A stretch of DNA of 64,000 bases, taken from positions 203,315 through 267,314 of the forward strand of contig CAJTTD010000001.1 in NCBI GenBank assembly GCA_910579205.1. The letters are read 5' to 3'. Position numbers and translations under genes: made by a program. Shown here one piece after another: positions 7,739-15,413 of this stretch. Positions within the stretch are counted from its first letter, which is position 1; each line of letters begins with the position of its first letter. The notes under the pieces were generated by a model. That model worked only from the letters and a program-made list of their open reading frames with translations, searched no databases and had not been told where the DNA came from. The DNA is from an uncultured Christensenella sp. Lineage in GTDB: Bacteria > Bacillota > Clostridia > Christensenellales > Pumilibacteraceae.

Positions 7739-10177
7739 TCAATTCAAAATCTCGCAATTCTCGATCAAGCCTCCTTTCCATGTGAAATTAAAAGCACAAA
7801 TATAATCTTGATGAACCTTGCGAAATCCTATTGCCTGCTCTAAATTTATATCACAATTCAAAATTTTACAATTTCGAATGACTCCACCAAACAATATACC
7901 GGATACTCCCCCACAACACAACGATGTATAAAAACGCCCCGTATCTTCGGTATAATTAGGAACATACACGCCGTTACTTACCGTTATATTTTCAATTACT
8001 CCTTTACATACAGCAACGATACCGCACGAAACCCATGTATCGGATCCCCCGCTATTTCCATAATCACCCTCACTGACATCATATGCAGTTTTACAAACAA
8101 AATTTTTTATAGAATGATTATTACCATTAAAAACACAATAGTTTGGAATTTCTTTTATAGGGATCATCTCTTCTCCGTGAAAATCTATGTCGTTGATCAA
8201 TTCGTATCTTTTAGCTATAGGCATATTTTTTATCGCATTGAAATCTGTTTTATGATAGAGTTTGACCGTTCCTAAACGTATTGAAACCAAACCTATAACC
8301 ATCATTATTACACAAGCAGAATGACATATTACTGTTAAGACTGATGAAATAACTCCATATGTTCTATCACTTCCGTAAGAGCATGAGGATAAACCACCGA
8401 TTTTTATATTTATTAATAAACATAAAATTATGCAAACAGCCGGCATAGATGTACATAAACCGATTAACCAACCATAATGAATTGCAGAAAAAACTATCGA
8501 TGGTCTTATAAGTACGATAACTAATATTATGCATAATGCTATAGCCGGCAACAAAAACAAAAAACTTGCCTTTGAAATTTTCTTTCTCTTTTTGCTATTG
8601 TAAACTTCAAGCTCAGCTCTTTTTATTCTATTTGCTTCTTCTTCTCTCTGTTTACGCTTATTTTGTTCTTCAATATTAATGCGCTCTAATCTTCGCGCCT
8701 CCTCTTCAATGAATCGCTTCATGTCTTCATCACATTTGATTTTGTTCAAAATAAAGACCAAATATGAATCTATTTCGGCTATCAAATCTGTATGTTTATT
8801 AGAATACTTACATGCATTTTTATATTCAAAACTGTTCAAGATATCTTCAACTTGTTTGACTGTTTCAAATTTCTGCTCTTTAATTTTATTAAGCAAAACC
8901 GTCGGAGAATAAGCATTGAATTTTATCATTAGCAATCCCATCCACGCCTCTCCGTTATTCGGGTCGATATCGAGTACTCTATTACAATAATTTTTTGCGT
9001 TGATAAAATCATATGCGTCTAAAAATTGATTGACGCGCATAAGCAACGACTGTACGTTTACATCGCAGCCGATCGAAACGGTCTGAGCAGACGTGTATCT
9101 TTGCGATTGCAAAGAAGCGAGCTTTTCTTGCAATTCTTTTTGTGAACGTTCTTGTTGACGCTTTAATTCTTCCATTTGCCGAGTCTGTTCTGCGGCTTGT
9201 TCGGACAGTCTTCGCTTAAGCTCTTCTTCCTCTGCTTTGCGTGCCGCATCCATCTGCGCTTTCCGCTGTTTAGCGATCGGCGAACAATTGTTTACAAAAT
9301 CGACTATCTTACTGTAGGCGTCGGGACGATTCAAACATACGCCTTGAAGTCTGCCGTTTCTGTTGGGCAAACGCTCTATTGGCGCATCGAAAAAGCCTAT
9401 AGCAATACTGTCCGTCTCCTTGCGCTCGTCGTTGATCAAGTTTATGAACCGCGTGTATTCGTTTTTCACCCACGGGGTCTGCAAATAACTTTCGTCGCTG
9501 CACACTATGAGCATGCAAGGCGAACAAAACAGCGCGTACAATATACGCGCCTCATAGTCCGCGCCCGTCTCGTTCTGTATTTCGCGTTCGGAATAAAACG
9601 GCTTATAGCCCCTATCCTTTAAATGGAAATATATATCATTCGCCCTTTCGCTGTCTACAGTCTTTCTACCGTTTTCGCCGCTTACTTTTACGCATATAAA
9701 ACAATCGTAATCTCTGTCTTGCTTTTTCAGCTTGTAAAACTCGCTGCGTATATAGTCTATCTCTGCGGCGCGGCGCTCGTATTCCGCTTTTTGACGCGGC
9801 GCGGCAAGCGACAACGCTTTGATATAATTTCCGTTTTGCGAAAACTTTTTAGCGCTCACGTCATGACAAATGGGCTGCAACCTATTGTTTACTATATCTT
9901 TTATGTACTGCACTTTGAATTCCGAAAGCGCCGTTCCGAAATAAGCTTCGGGTTCCGTCGGATCTATCTGTGCGGCTTTGCCGTATGCCGAGATGGCATC
10001 GTCGAATTTGCACGTATCCAAACAATGCTCTCCCATAGCCAAAAAGTTGAGCGCTTCGGCGCTCGCGCTTTTTGCCAAAATATGTTTACTGTGGCAATAT
10101 CCGCACTCTGCTATACCGTCCGCCGCACTTGTTACGTCCAGCTGCGCGCCGCAGTTTTTGCATTTAATAATTTGCAT
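7739..10177 (-). CDS. Zinc ribbon-TPR-TIR-transmembrane-GLUG protein
   Basis: An 812-residue composite protein. Visible parts in order: CxxC zinc ribbon (Cys6, 9, 25, 28); TPR-like helices (about 43-80); a TIR domain (about 155-298) with YDCFICVK, a G-rich BB-loop region and the NETGADYEARI segment; Glu/Arg/Gln-rich coiled coil (303-360); a second TPR-like segment (375-412); another charged coil (480-535); about three transmembrane helices (537-557, 568-590, 607-633); and a C-terminal beta-rich region with GLUG-like repeats (VFNGNNHSIKNFVC; GGVIRNCKILNC). Glu209 aligns with the catalytic Glu of TIR NADases such as SARM1, so NAD+ cleavage is possible but unproven. AAGGAG precedes the ATG. It is last in the operon, 15 bases after the small gene. 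The 3' half is markedly more AT-rich than the 5' half, suggesting a fusion. Confidence 0.8.
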   Translation of the reverse strand: MQIIKCKNCGAQLDVTSAADGIAECGYCHSKHILAKSASAEALNFLAMGEHCLDTCKFDDAISAYGKAAQIDPTEPEAYFGTALSEFKVQYIKDIVNNRLQPICHDVSAKKFSQNGNYIKALSLAAPRQKAEYERRAAEIDYIRSEFYKLKKQDRDYDCFICVKVSGENGRKTVDSERANDIYFHLKDRGYKPFYSEREIQNETGADYEARILYALFCSPCMLIVCSDESYLQTPWVKNEYTRFINLINDERKETDSIAIGFFDAPIERLPNRNGRLQGVCLNRPDAYSKIVDFVNNCSPIAKQRKAQMDAARKAEEEELKRRLSEQAAEQTRQMEELKRQQERSQKELQEKLASLQSQRYTSAQTVSIGCDVNVQSLLMRVNQFLDAYDFINAKNYCNRVLDIDPNNGEAWMGLLMIKFNAYSPTVLLNKIKEQKFETVKQVEDILNSFEYKNACKYSNKHTDLIAEIDSYLVFILNKIKCDEDMKRFIEEEARRLERINIEEQNKRKQREEEANRIKRAELEVYNSKKRKKISKASFLFLLPAIALCIILVIVLIRPSIVFSAIHYGWLIGLCTSMPAVCIILCLLINIKIGGLSSCSYGSDRTYGVISSVLTVICHSACVIMMVIGLVSIRLGTVKLYHKTDFNAIKNMPIAKRYELINDIDFHGEEMIPIKEIPNYCVFNGNNHSIKNFVCKTAYDVSEGDYGNSGGSDTWVSCGIVAVCKGVIENITVSNGVYVPNYTEDTGRFYTSLCCGGVSGILFGGVIRNCKILNCDINLEQAIGFRKVHQDYICAFNFTWKGGLIENCEILN

Positions 10178-10192
10178 TGCATTCTCCTTAGG

Positions 10193-10507
10193 TCAATCCT
10201 TTCTGTTTACGAGCAGCATTAGAATTTCGGATATTATGCTGTCCGTTCTATAAGACGGGGTTACGCTAATGTGCGACAACTCTATCTTAAGGTCGTCTAA
10301 CTTAGCGCCTATCTTTTTGTCCGTTTCCACAGTCGCTTCGGACGGCTTAAGATATTTAAGCGTTTCGCCGAGACTTTTAAGTCGTTCCGCAAGCTCGACG
10401 TTATCTTTAACAAGTAAGACGAGTTTTTCCGTCGTTTTGGCATTGGCGTCTATGATGCTTCTATCTTCGGCAACGATATCCGCTGTCGATCTTTTCCTTA
10501 AAACCAT
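10193..10507 (-). CDS. Small coiled-coil protein of the TIR operon
   Basis: A 104-residue, mostly helical protein with heptad-like stretches (TTEKLVLLVKDNVELAERLKSL and beyond). I recognise no family. ATG 10507 has AGGAG ten bases upstream. The gene lies nine bases after the SPFH gene and fifteen before the TIR gene, so the three are almost certainly one transcript. There is no membrane segment or signal peptide. Its helical character suggests an adaptor joining the SPFH and TIR proteins, but that is inference from position only. Confidence 0.7.
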   Translation of the reverse strand: MVLRKRSTADIVAEDRSIIDANAKTTEKLVLLVKDNVELAERLKSLGETLKYLKPSEATVETDKKIGAKLDDLKIELSHISVTPSYRTDSIISEILMLLVNRKD

Positions 10508-10516
10508 GACCAGCTC

Positions 10517-11530
10517 CTATATAAGTTTTTTTCCGCAACCCGAGCAAAACGCCGCCGAACAATCGTTTATCCTTCCGCAGTGCGGACATGCTATCGGCGT
10601 GTTTGCTATGCGCTTGCCACATACCGAACAGAACGTAGCGCTATCGGATACTTCCGTTCCGCAATGCGGGCATTTACGGGTTTCTTTGTGTTTACCGGCT
10701 ATCTTCAGAACTTCGTAGTACGCTGCATTGTCCTTTAATTGAAGCTCGCGCAAGTACTTTTCCCGTTCCCATTGTTTATCGTCGAGCCGTTCCAACTCGC
10801 GTAAATACGAGCCGAGTCTTTCTTGCCTTGTAGCTTCCGCCGCCGCACTTTCTATGGCGTTCATATCGCTGTCAGTCAGACTGAAATCGGCTATCTTAAA
10901 ATTGAGTACCGACAAGCCCCATTGACTTTCGAACATGGGACTTAGTATCTCTCCCATCCTTACGCCTATAGATTTTTTATTGGCGGTAAATTTATCGTAC
11001 GTCAAATGCATTTCCGCAACGACTCGCAGAAATATATCCGCAAATTCGGTCGCAACCGTTTCCGAATACCTTTTACCGAACTCATCGAGATCGAACTCTT
11101 TTTTTACGCCGACCACCTTGCGGAAGAATTGCTCGGCATTGCACACCGAAACGTCGAACTCTCCGAATGCTCCTACCGTTATCACCCTGCCGCTTGCCTC
11201 GTCGCGGTACCGCAGTCTATTCGGCGTTCCCCACTTTATAAGCACGCGCGTATCTTTGGGTATGTACACTACGTCTACCGACAACCCCTTTTTCCAATTC
11301 TTTACTTCGGTTTTGTTATCGAAAACATCGTAGCTACCGCTTTTGTAATATCTGCAATCTCCGCCGCCTTTGATAATTATCGCGTCGTGCGTAAACGGCA
11401 CTTCCACTATGGCATTTTTATCCGTAACGATATCACTAACGCGTACAAACAATACGTCGTTATCGTCGATATTCGCATGACACAAATTCTGTTCGAATTT
11501 GATAACTTGTACACCCTTTTTTCCGAACAT
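10517..11530 (-). CDS. SPFH-domain protein with double zinc ribbon (YdjI-like)
   Basis: A 337-residue protein. The N-terminal 230 residues form an SPFH/band-7 domain of the type found in B. subtilis YdjI (often annotated virion core protein): SVDVVYIPKDTRVLIKWGTP, then FGEFDVSVCNAEQFF. A charged helix follows (about 235-280). Two zinc ribbons end the protein (CPHCG...CSVCG and CPHCG...CSGCG). SPFH proteins assemble into membrane-associated oligomeric scaffolds, and YdjI acts with zinc-ribbon membrane partners to place PspA at the membrane. Here the zinc-ribbon membrane partner would be the TIR protein. ATG 11530 is chosen because AGGAG lies just upstream; the longer frame to 11611 runs back into the leader hairpin. 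Confidence 0.85.
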   Translation of the reverse strand: MFGKKGVQVIKFEQNLCHANIDDNDVLFVRVSDIVTDKNAIVEVPFTHDAIIIKGGGDCRYYKSGSYDVFDNKTEVKNWKKGLSVDVVYIPKDTRVLIKWGTPNRLRYRDEASGRVITVGAFGEFDVSVCNAEQFFRKVVGVKKEFDLDEFGKRYSETVATEFADIFLRVVAEMHLTYDKFTANKKSIGVRMGEILSPMFESQWGLSVLNFKIADFSLTDSDMNAIESAAAEATRQERLGSYLRELERLDDKQWEREKYLRELQLKDNAAYYEVLKIAGKHKETRKCPHCGTEVSDSATFCSVCGKRIANTPIACPHCGRINDCSAAFCSGCGKKLI

Positions 11531-11570
11531 ATTATACTCCTGCTTCTTTTGATTTATTTTTCGGGTAACA

Positions 11571-11607
11571 CCTTCAAAAGAAAAATGCGCCCCATTACAG
11601 AGCGCAT
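11571..11607 (-). terminator. Leader terminator (putative attenuator) of the SPFH-TIR operon
   Basis: On the minus strand, ATGCGC (11602-11607) pairs with GCGCAT (11585-11590) and is followed by TTTTTCTTTT. It sits about 55 bases upstream of the SPFH start codon and downstream of the operon promoter, so read-through is required for expression. This is the arrangement of a transcription attenuator. Confidence 0.6.
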
Positions 11608-11628
11608 CCAACAGTACACTCTATAATG
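11593..11628 (-). promoter_or_regulatory. Possible antiterminator pairing
   Basis: On the minus strand, CATTATAGAG (11619-11628) can pair with CTCTGTAATG (11593-11602) over ten positions with one G-U wobble. The second arm uses the loop and one stem base of the terminator hairpin, and the enclosed loop contains the terminator 5' arm, so the two folds compete. No ligand or protein is indicated by sequence. Confidence 0.45.
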
Positions 11629-11631
11629 TTG

Positions 11632-11706
11632 CTACACAATTTCCTCAAAACGGGAAGAGAGTACATATTGGCAGTATGTACCCGTTTTGAGTATTCAATT
11701 GTGTAG
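11632..11706 (-). promoter_or_regulatory. 75-nt nested inverted repeat in the operon leader
   Basis: Three nested arm pairs are visible: CTACACAATT/AATTGTGTAG (11632-11641 with 11697-11706), CTCAAAACGGG/CCCGTTTTGAG (11644-11654 with 11681-11691), and GTACATA/TATGTAC (11661-11667 with 11675-11681). It begins about where the transcript should start, so it would form a long hairpin at the extreme 5' end of the mRNA. As DNA it could also serve as a dyad operator. Confidence 0.7.
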
Positions 11707-11713
11707 CGTAATT

Positions 11714-11742
11714 ACTATATCATAGTTATATTTAATTGTCAA
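11714..11742 (-). promoter_or_regulatory. Promoter of the SPFH-coil-TIR operon
   Basis: On the minus strand, perfect TTGACA (11737-11742), a 17-base spacer and TATAGT (11714-11719). The start point would be near 11706, directly at the outer arm of the long inverted repeat. Confidence 0.85.
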
Positions 11743-11752
11743 CAAGTACAAC

Positions 11753-11774
11753 AAAAAAACCGTCTTTAAGACGG
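11753..11774 (-). terminator. Intrinsic terminator of pfkB-dinB
   Basis: The CCGTCTT/AAGACGG hairpin (11760-11774) is followed on the minus strand by seven T residues (11753-11759). It lies about 25 bases past the dinB stop and just upstream of the next promoter, insulating the SPFH-TIR operon. Confidence 0.85.
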
Positions 11775-11797
11775 CCGCTCTCTGCTATGCTCTATAT

Positions 11798-13027
11798 CTA
11801 CCTTTGGAATGGCAAAAAGTCCTCGTCGTCAGTTTTGTCGTACAAAAAATCTTTGCCGACGAGCGACGCGCGGTGTACGATATTACCGTACTTGCTATTG
11901 AGTTTATCCAGCGTTTCATCGAGCTTTTCAAGCTTGTCGTTGCGCGCATGATCGTCCAAAAAAGACAGTTGCTTCGGGCTGTCGCTACCATCCAGCTTGG
12001 CGACGGATACGGTGATGGTGCGCATTGGATCGCCGTTCCAATTATCGATAAATATCTTAAAAGCGCACTCGGCTATCTCGTCGGAAGAATAGCTCGGCAT
12101 GGGCATAGACCCTTGTCGCACTATGGAAAACAGCTTGTTATCGCGCATACCCACCGATACGAGCGTTCCGCGAACGCCCGCTTTTCGCATTCTTGCCGCC
12201 ACCTTTTCGCTCAAAAAAAATATGAGATCGCGCGCGTCGTCCGCCGTTTCTATATCGCGCACAGCGGTCATGCCGTGCCCTATAGACTTTATCTCTCTGC
12301 TTTTTACCGCTTCGCGCACAGGCTCGGTATCGTCGCCGTTGGCAAACGCTTTCATTTTACGCCCGTTTATACCGAAGTGGCTTTTGAGCATATTTGCGTC
12401 CGCACGCGCAAGGTCGCCTATAGTAAAAATATTTAACTTTAACAAATGCTCGTAAGTACGCCTACCTATCATGAGCATTTCATCGGCTTTGAGCCGCCAT
12501 ATAAGTCTTTTGTAGTTATCGCGAGTTATCTCCGTCGTAGCGTCGGGCTTTTTCAGATCGGAGCCGAGCTTTGCAAACACTTTATTAAAACTTACGCCCA
12601 CCGAGCAAGTAAGCCCGCTCTCTTTTTTTACTCGGGCGCGAATATCGTCCGCTATCGTCTTTCCGTCTCCGAACAGTTTTTGCGAACCCGTTACATCCAG
12701 CCAGCACTCGTCCGCTCCGAACGGTTCTACTCTGTCGGTGTAATGGGTATAAAGATCGAACATCTGCCGCGAATAAGAAGTGTACAAATCAAAATGCGGC
12801 GGTACTATAACAAGTCCCGGCGCTTTTTGTTTTGCCTGCCATATCACGTCTCCCGTCTTTATACCGTAGCGTTTGGCTATTTCGTTTTTTGCAAGCACCA
12901 CACCGTGCCGCGCCGTAGGATCGCCGCACACCGCAAGCGGCACGTCCCTCCATTCGGCGTGCGAAACGCATTCGGCGCTCGCATAAAAGTTATTGAGATC
13001 GCAGTGCAGAATTACTCTGTCTTGCAT
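11798..13027 (-). CDS. dinB: Y-family DNA polymerase IV
   Basis: A translesion polymerase of 409 residues. It has the N-terminal HCDLNNFYASAECV catalytic motif (first metal-binding Asp), the palm motif FGADECWLDVTGS (Asp-Glu metal site), SVGVSFNKVFAKLGSDLKKP and a helix-hairpin-helix region (LLKLNIFTIGDLARADANML). The C-terminal little-finger part follows. The protein ends FLPFQR rather than with a clear beta-clamp motif, although QLSFLDD at about residue 373 matches the QxxxLF-type clamp-binding pattern. Its ATG overlaps the TAA stop of the upstream kinase gene (TAATG), so translation is coupled. Confidence 0.93.
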   Translation of the reverse strand: MQDRVILHCDLNNFYASAECVSHAEWRDVPLAVCGDPTARHGVVLAKNEIAKRYGIKTGDVIWQAKQKAPGLVIVPPHFDLYTSYSRQMFDLYTHYTDRVEPFGADECWLDVTGSQKLFGDGKTIADDIRARVKKESGLTCSVGVSFNKVFAKLGSDLKKPDATTEITRDNYKRLIWRLKADEMLMIGRRTYEHLLKLNIFTIGDLARADANMLKSHFGINGRKMKAFANGDDTEPVREAVKSREIKSIGHGMTAVRDIETADDARDLIFFLSEKVAARMRKAGVRGTLVSVGMRDNKLFSIVRQGSMPMPSYSSDEIAECAFKIFIDNWNGDPMRTITVSVAKLDGSDSPKQLSFLDDHARNDKLEKLDETLDKLNSKYGNIVHRASLVGKDFLYDKTDDEDFLPFQR

Positions 13028-13935
13028 TAAAATACATATGTGCGGAACAGTTCTTCCACCTGCTCCTCGCTCGGAAAACCTACCGCGCCGCCGTCGTGGC
13101 GTATTTTAAGCGCCGCAAATATCTGCGCACGCTTGAGCGCTTCGATCGCGCCGCACTTTCCGTAATAATGTATAAACGCGGTAAACAGCGCGTCGCCCGC
13201 GCCGATCGTGTTTATTACCCCGCCGATCGCCGCGGCTGGAATGGTGGTTACGGTATCCGTAGCGCGTTCGTACAACATCGCCCCGTCCGCGCCGAGACCT
13301 ATAACTATTATCTTTGCGGTATATACGTCTTTTAATTTCTGTATAAACTTGTCGGGCGGTTCGGGAAGATCCTCGTCGCTCAAGAACAAAATATCCGCAT
13401 AGCTCATGAAATCGCGGTTAAACGGATCGTGTACGTCGTTGAGCGTGTGAACGTCTGTAGCTATAATTTTGCCGGCTTGCTTGGCTACTGGCAAAAGCAC
13501 ACGGTTGAAATTGATGTTGCAAAGTACGCATATGTCCGCGTCGTTCATGGCGTTTGCCACTACGCCCACGTCGATGGATTGTTCTTGTATATCTTTAAGA
13601 TCGCAGTATATCTGTCTCCGTCCGCCTTCGCCCGGCTCGTACAATACGACCGAGACTGGCGTGCTCTCTATGGCGTCAAACACCAATTCGCGCGACTGCC
13701 CGCTTTTGTCGAGCGCTTCCGTTACACGCAACGCTTGATAATCCTTGCCTATTATCGACGAAAAAGTAACATCGTTGCCAAGCGTTTTTGCTGCTTGCAA
13801 GATGTTATACCCCGCACCCGACACCGAAGACTTGATACCGAAAAACGGATAATCTATCGGATAATATGTTACGGGGAATGAGCGTATCCTTAAATTGGTC
13901 TCAACGTTGACCAGACCTGAAACAAACAGTTTCAT
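13027..13935 (-). CDS. PfkB-family carbohydrate/nucleoside kinase
   Basis: A 302-residue ribokinase-superfamily kinase. The N-terminal GAGYNILQAAKTLG segment matches the substrate-binding GG.NxA motif. The C-terminal GVINTIGAGDALFTAF segment matches the PfkB signature 2 with the catalytic Asp and anion hole. The sequence gives no sure substrate; ribose, fructose or a nucleoside are all possible. ATG 13935 has GAGGTG at good spacing. It is co-transcribed and translationally coupled with dinB from a consensus promoter, an odd pairing of sugar metabolism and mutagenic repair. Confidence 0.88.
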   Translation of the reverse strand: MKLFVSGLVNVETNLRIRSFPVTYYPIDYPFFGIKSSVSGAGYNILQAAKTLGNDVTFSSIIGKDYQALRVTEALDKSGQSRELVFDAIESTPVSVVLYEPGEGGRRQIYCDLKDIQEQSIDVGVVANAMNDADICVLCNINFNRVLLPVAKQAGKIIATDVHTLNDVHDPFNRDFMSYADILFLSDEDLPEPPDKFIQKLKDVYTAKIIVIGLGADGAMLYERATDTVTTIPAAAIGGVINTIGAGDALFTAFIHYYGKCGAIEALKRAQIFAALKIRHDGGAVGFPSEEQVEELFRTYVF

Positions 13936-13973
13936 TCGTTCACCTCTTCATACGTTGCACATTACTGCCGTAT

Positions 13974-14003
13974 ATTATACATCAAATATATATTCTTTGT
14001 CAA
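13974..14003 (-). promoter_or_regulatory. Promoter of pfkB-dinB
   Basis: On the minus strand, perfect TTGACA (13998-14003), an 18-base spacer and perfect TATAAT (13974-13979). It sits about 40 bases upstream of the kinase ATG. Confidence 0.85.
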
Positions 14004-14114
14004 GTACCGTATATCATTTAATAAATTATTTTTGCGATCTGATCGTATTAGACCGCGCATTGCCCGCATTGGCGTTGTATATATCTCGGTCTCCGCAAAA
14101 AGACCGAAATATGA

Positions 14115-14143
14115 TTGACAACGACATGTAAAAGGTTTATAAT
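14115..14143 (+). promoter_or_regulatory. Promoter of the SecB-like gene
   Basis: Perfect TTGACA (14115-14120), a 17-base spacer and perfect TATAAT (14138-14143), 30 bases upstream of the ATG at 14174. It is divergent from the pfkB promoter about 110 bases away. Confidence 0.88.
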
Positions 14144-14173
14144 CTAATAAATGTAATTCCTTCGGAGGACAAT

Positions 14174-14620
14174 ATGGAGAAAATAGAACTCAACAAGCTT
14201 TTTAAAGAATCGTCCGTTCAAGCGACTATGCGCCGCGCGACTTTTGACAGACTGCAGATCCGTCCGCAGATCAATTACCGCGGCAGAACGCAAGACGAAG
14301 TGTTCTTTCAAAAACAAGACGGCGCAAACGTAGAATTCGAAGTAGTACGCAGAATGGACTTTGAACCGGAAGGCGTATTCGAGATAACCGCCGTATTTAA
14401 TGTAAAACGCGTACTCAACGACGAATACGTAGGACAAGACATCGATTTCCGTGAACTTCTTCACGGGCTTACCGCGACTGAATTCAATATGCTGTGCGGC
14501 AACGTATTTTCGTCCATGTCGCTCATCATAGCGCAGCTTACGCAGTCGTCCAACGGCGTGCCCATGATCTCACCGCCCGTATACTGCGGCGTTGCTGCCA
14601 AACCCGCGGAAAACAAATAA
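14174..14620 (+). CDS. Hypothetical protein, possibly SecB-like chaperone
   Basis: A 148-residue soluble protein with a good start (GGAGGACAAT before ATG) and a strong promoter of its own. The pattern of beta strands (VEFEVVRRMDF, VFEITAVFNVKRVL) followed by a helix ending in LIIAQLTQSSNGVPMISPPV resembles the SecB fold, whose last helix and Pro-rich tail look similar. This likeness was judged by eye and is weak. SecB-like proteins in Gram-positives can act as export chaperones or as the chaperone of tripartite toxin-antitoxin systems. A mazEF-type pair lies 220 bases downstream, though a terminator separates them. Confidence 0.55.
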   Translation: MEKIELNKLFKESSVQATMRRATFDRLQIRPQINYRGRTQDEVFFQKQDGANVEFEVVRRMDFEPEGVFEITAVFNVKRVLNDEYVGQDIDFRELLHGLTATEFNMLCGNVFSSMSLIIAQLTQSSNGVPMISPPVYCGVAAKPAENK

Positions 14621-14654
14621 CTCGGGCTTACGGCGGCATAAGATTTAATATATT

Positions 14655-14687
14655 AAACGGCATGGTGCAAACTGTGCCGTTTTTTTG
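14655..14687 (+). terminator. Intrinsic terminator after the SecB-like gene
   Basis: AAACGGCA (14655-14662) pairs with TGCCGTTT (14675-14682) and the stem continues into a run of eight T. It separates the SecB-like gene from the toxin-antitoxin pair. Confidence 0.85.
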
Positions 14688-14843
14688 TGCCCACAATCAC
14701 TCACCGCCCTATGCAATGGAATTTCTATCAACTCATATATAAAGTCGCACTGCGCCGATGTCGAATTTTAGCGTTTATTGTACATAACAAAACGAAATAC
14801 AAGCAAACTAACTGTATAAAACTTTTAAAACGGGAGAAAATTC

Positions 14844-15047
14844 ATGAAGTATATTATCGAGGTGGACGACACATTGAACAGCATACTCACAAACAACGCA
14901 AATAAACGGAACATTCCTGTGCCGACGCTTATAACCGAAATGTTGAAACGTTACCTTATCGACGCGCATATCATGGAAGAGAAGGAGCTTTGGGAAAACG
15001 GTATTAACGAATGCGCCGAAGTCAATCTCGACTGGGCGAATTTGTAG
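14844..15047 (+). CDS. Antitoxin of a MazEF-type pair
   Basis: A 67-residue protein whose N-terminal strand (KYIIEVDD) and two helices (PTLITEMLKRYLIDAH) suggest a ribbon-helix-helix DNA-binding antitoxin. The acidic C-terminal tail (ECAEVNLDWANL) would occupy the toxin. GGGAG lies upstream of ATG 14844. It is followed 18 bases later by the mazF-like toxin. As in other type II systems, the antitoxin probably represses its own operon. Assignment rests mainly on size and position; the sequence alone is not a recognisable MazE. Confidence 0.7.
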   Translation: MKYIIEVDDTLNSILTNNANKRNIPVPTLITEMLKRYLIDAHIMEEKELWENGINECAEVNLDWANL

Positions 15048-15065
15048 TTACAAAAGGAGAAAGCT

Positions 15066-15413
15066 GTGTCGGCATACAAGCGCGGAGAGATCTATTATGC
15101 GGATTTGAGTCCCGTGATCGGGTCGGAGCAAGGCGGCGTGCGCCCCGTTCTTATAATACAGAACGATGTGGGCAATCGCTATTCCCCGACCGTTATCGTG
15201 TGCGCCGTTACCAGCCGAATAACCAAAGCCAAGCTCCCCACGCACGTCGAGATACACGCGGGGCAATTCGGACTCAACAAAGACTCGGTAGTACTGTTAG
15301 AGCAAATGCGCACGCTCGATAAGCGCAGGCTAAAAGCGCGCGTCGGCATGATAGACGATATAGCCATGCGAAAGATAGAACGCGCGACGCTCATTTCGTT
15401 GGGATTCGTTTGA
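15066..15413 (+). CDS. mazF: MazF/PemK-type mRNA interferase toxin
   Basis: A 115-residue endoribonuclease toxin. The family signature is plain: YKRGEIYYADLSPVIGSEQGG, RPVLIIQND, YSPTVIVCAVTS, then LEQMRTLDKRRLK. The conserved Arg after the GGV loop (RPVL) and the Thr/Ser-containing strand contribute to the RNA-cleaving site in relatives. GTG 15066 is used, with AAAGGAG at ideal spacing. It should cut specific mRNA sequences when freed from the adjacent antitoxin. It converges on the NAD(P)HX repair gene. Confidence 0.93.
   Translation: MSAYKRGEIYYADLSPVIGSEQGGVRPVLIIQNDVGNRYSPTVIVCAVTSRITKAKLPTHVEIHAGQFGLNKDSVVLLEQMRTLDKRRLKARVGMIDDIAMRKIERATLISLGFV

Noticed and set aside
7655..7843. 62-residue plus-strand ORF between uvrB and the TIR gene
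   Set aside because: It overlaps the 3' end of the TIR gene and the uvrB upstream region, has no ribosome binding site, and its composition matches an antisense shadow.
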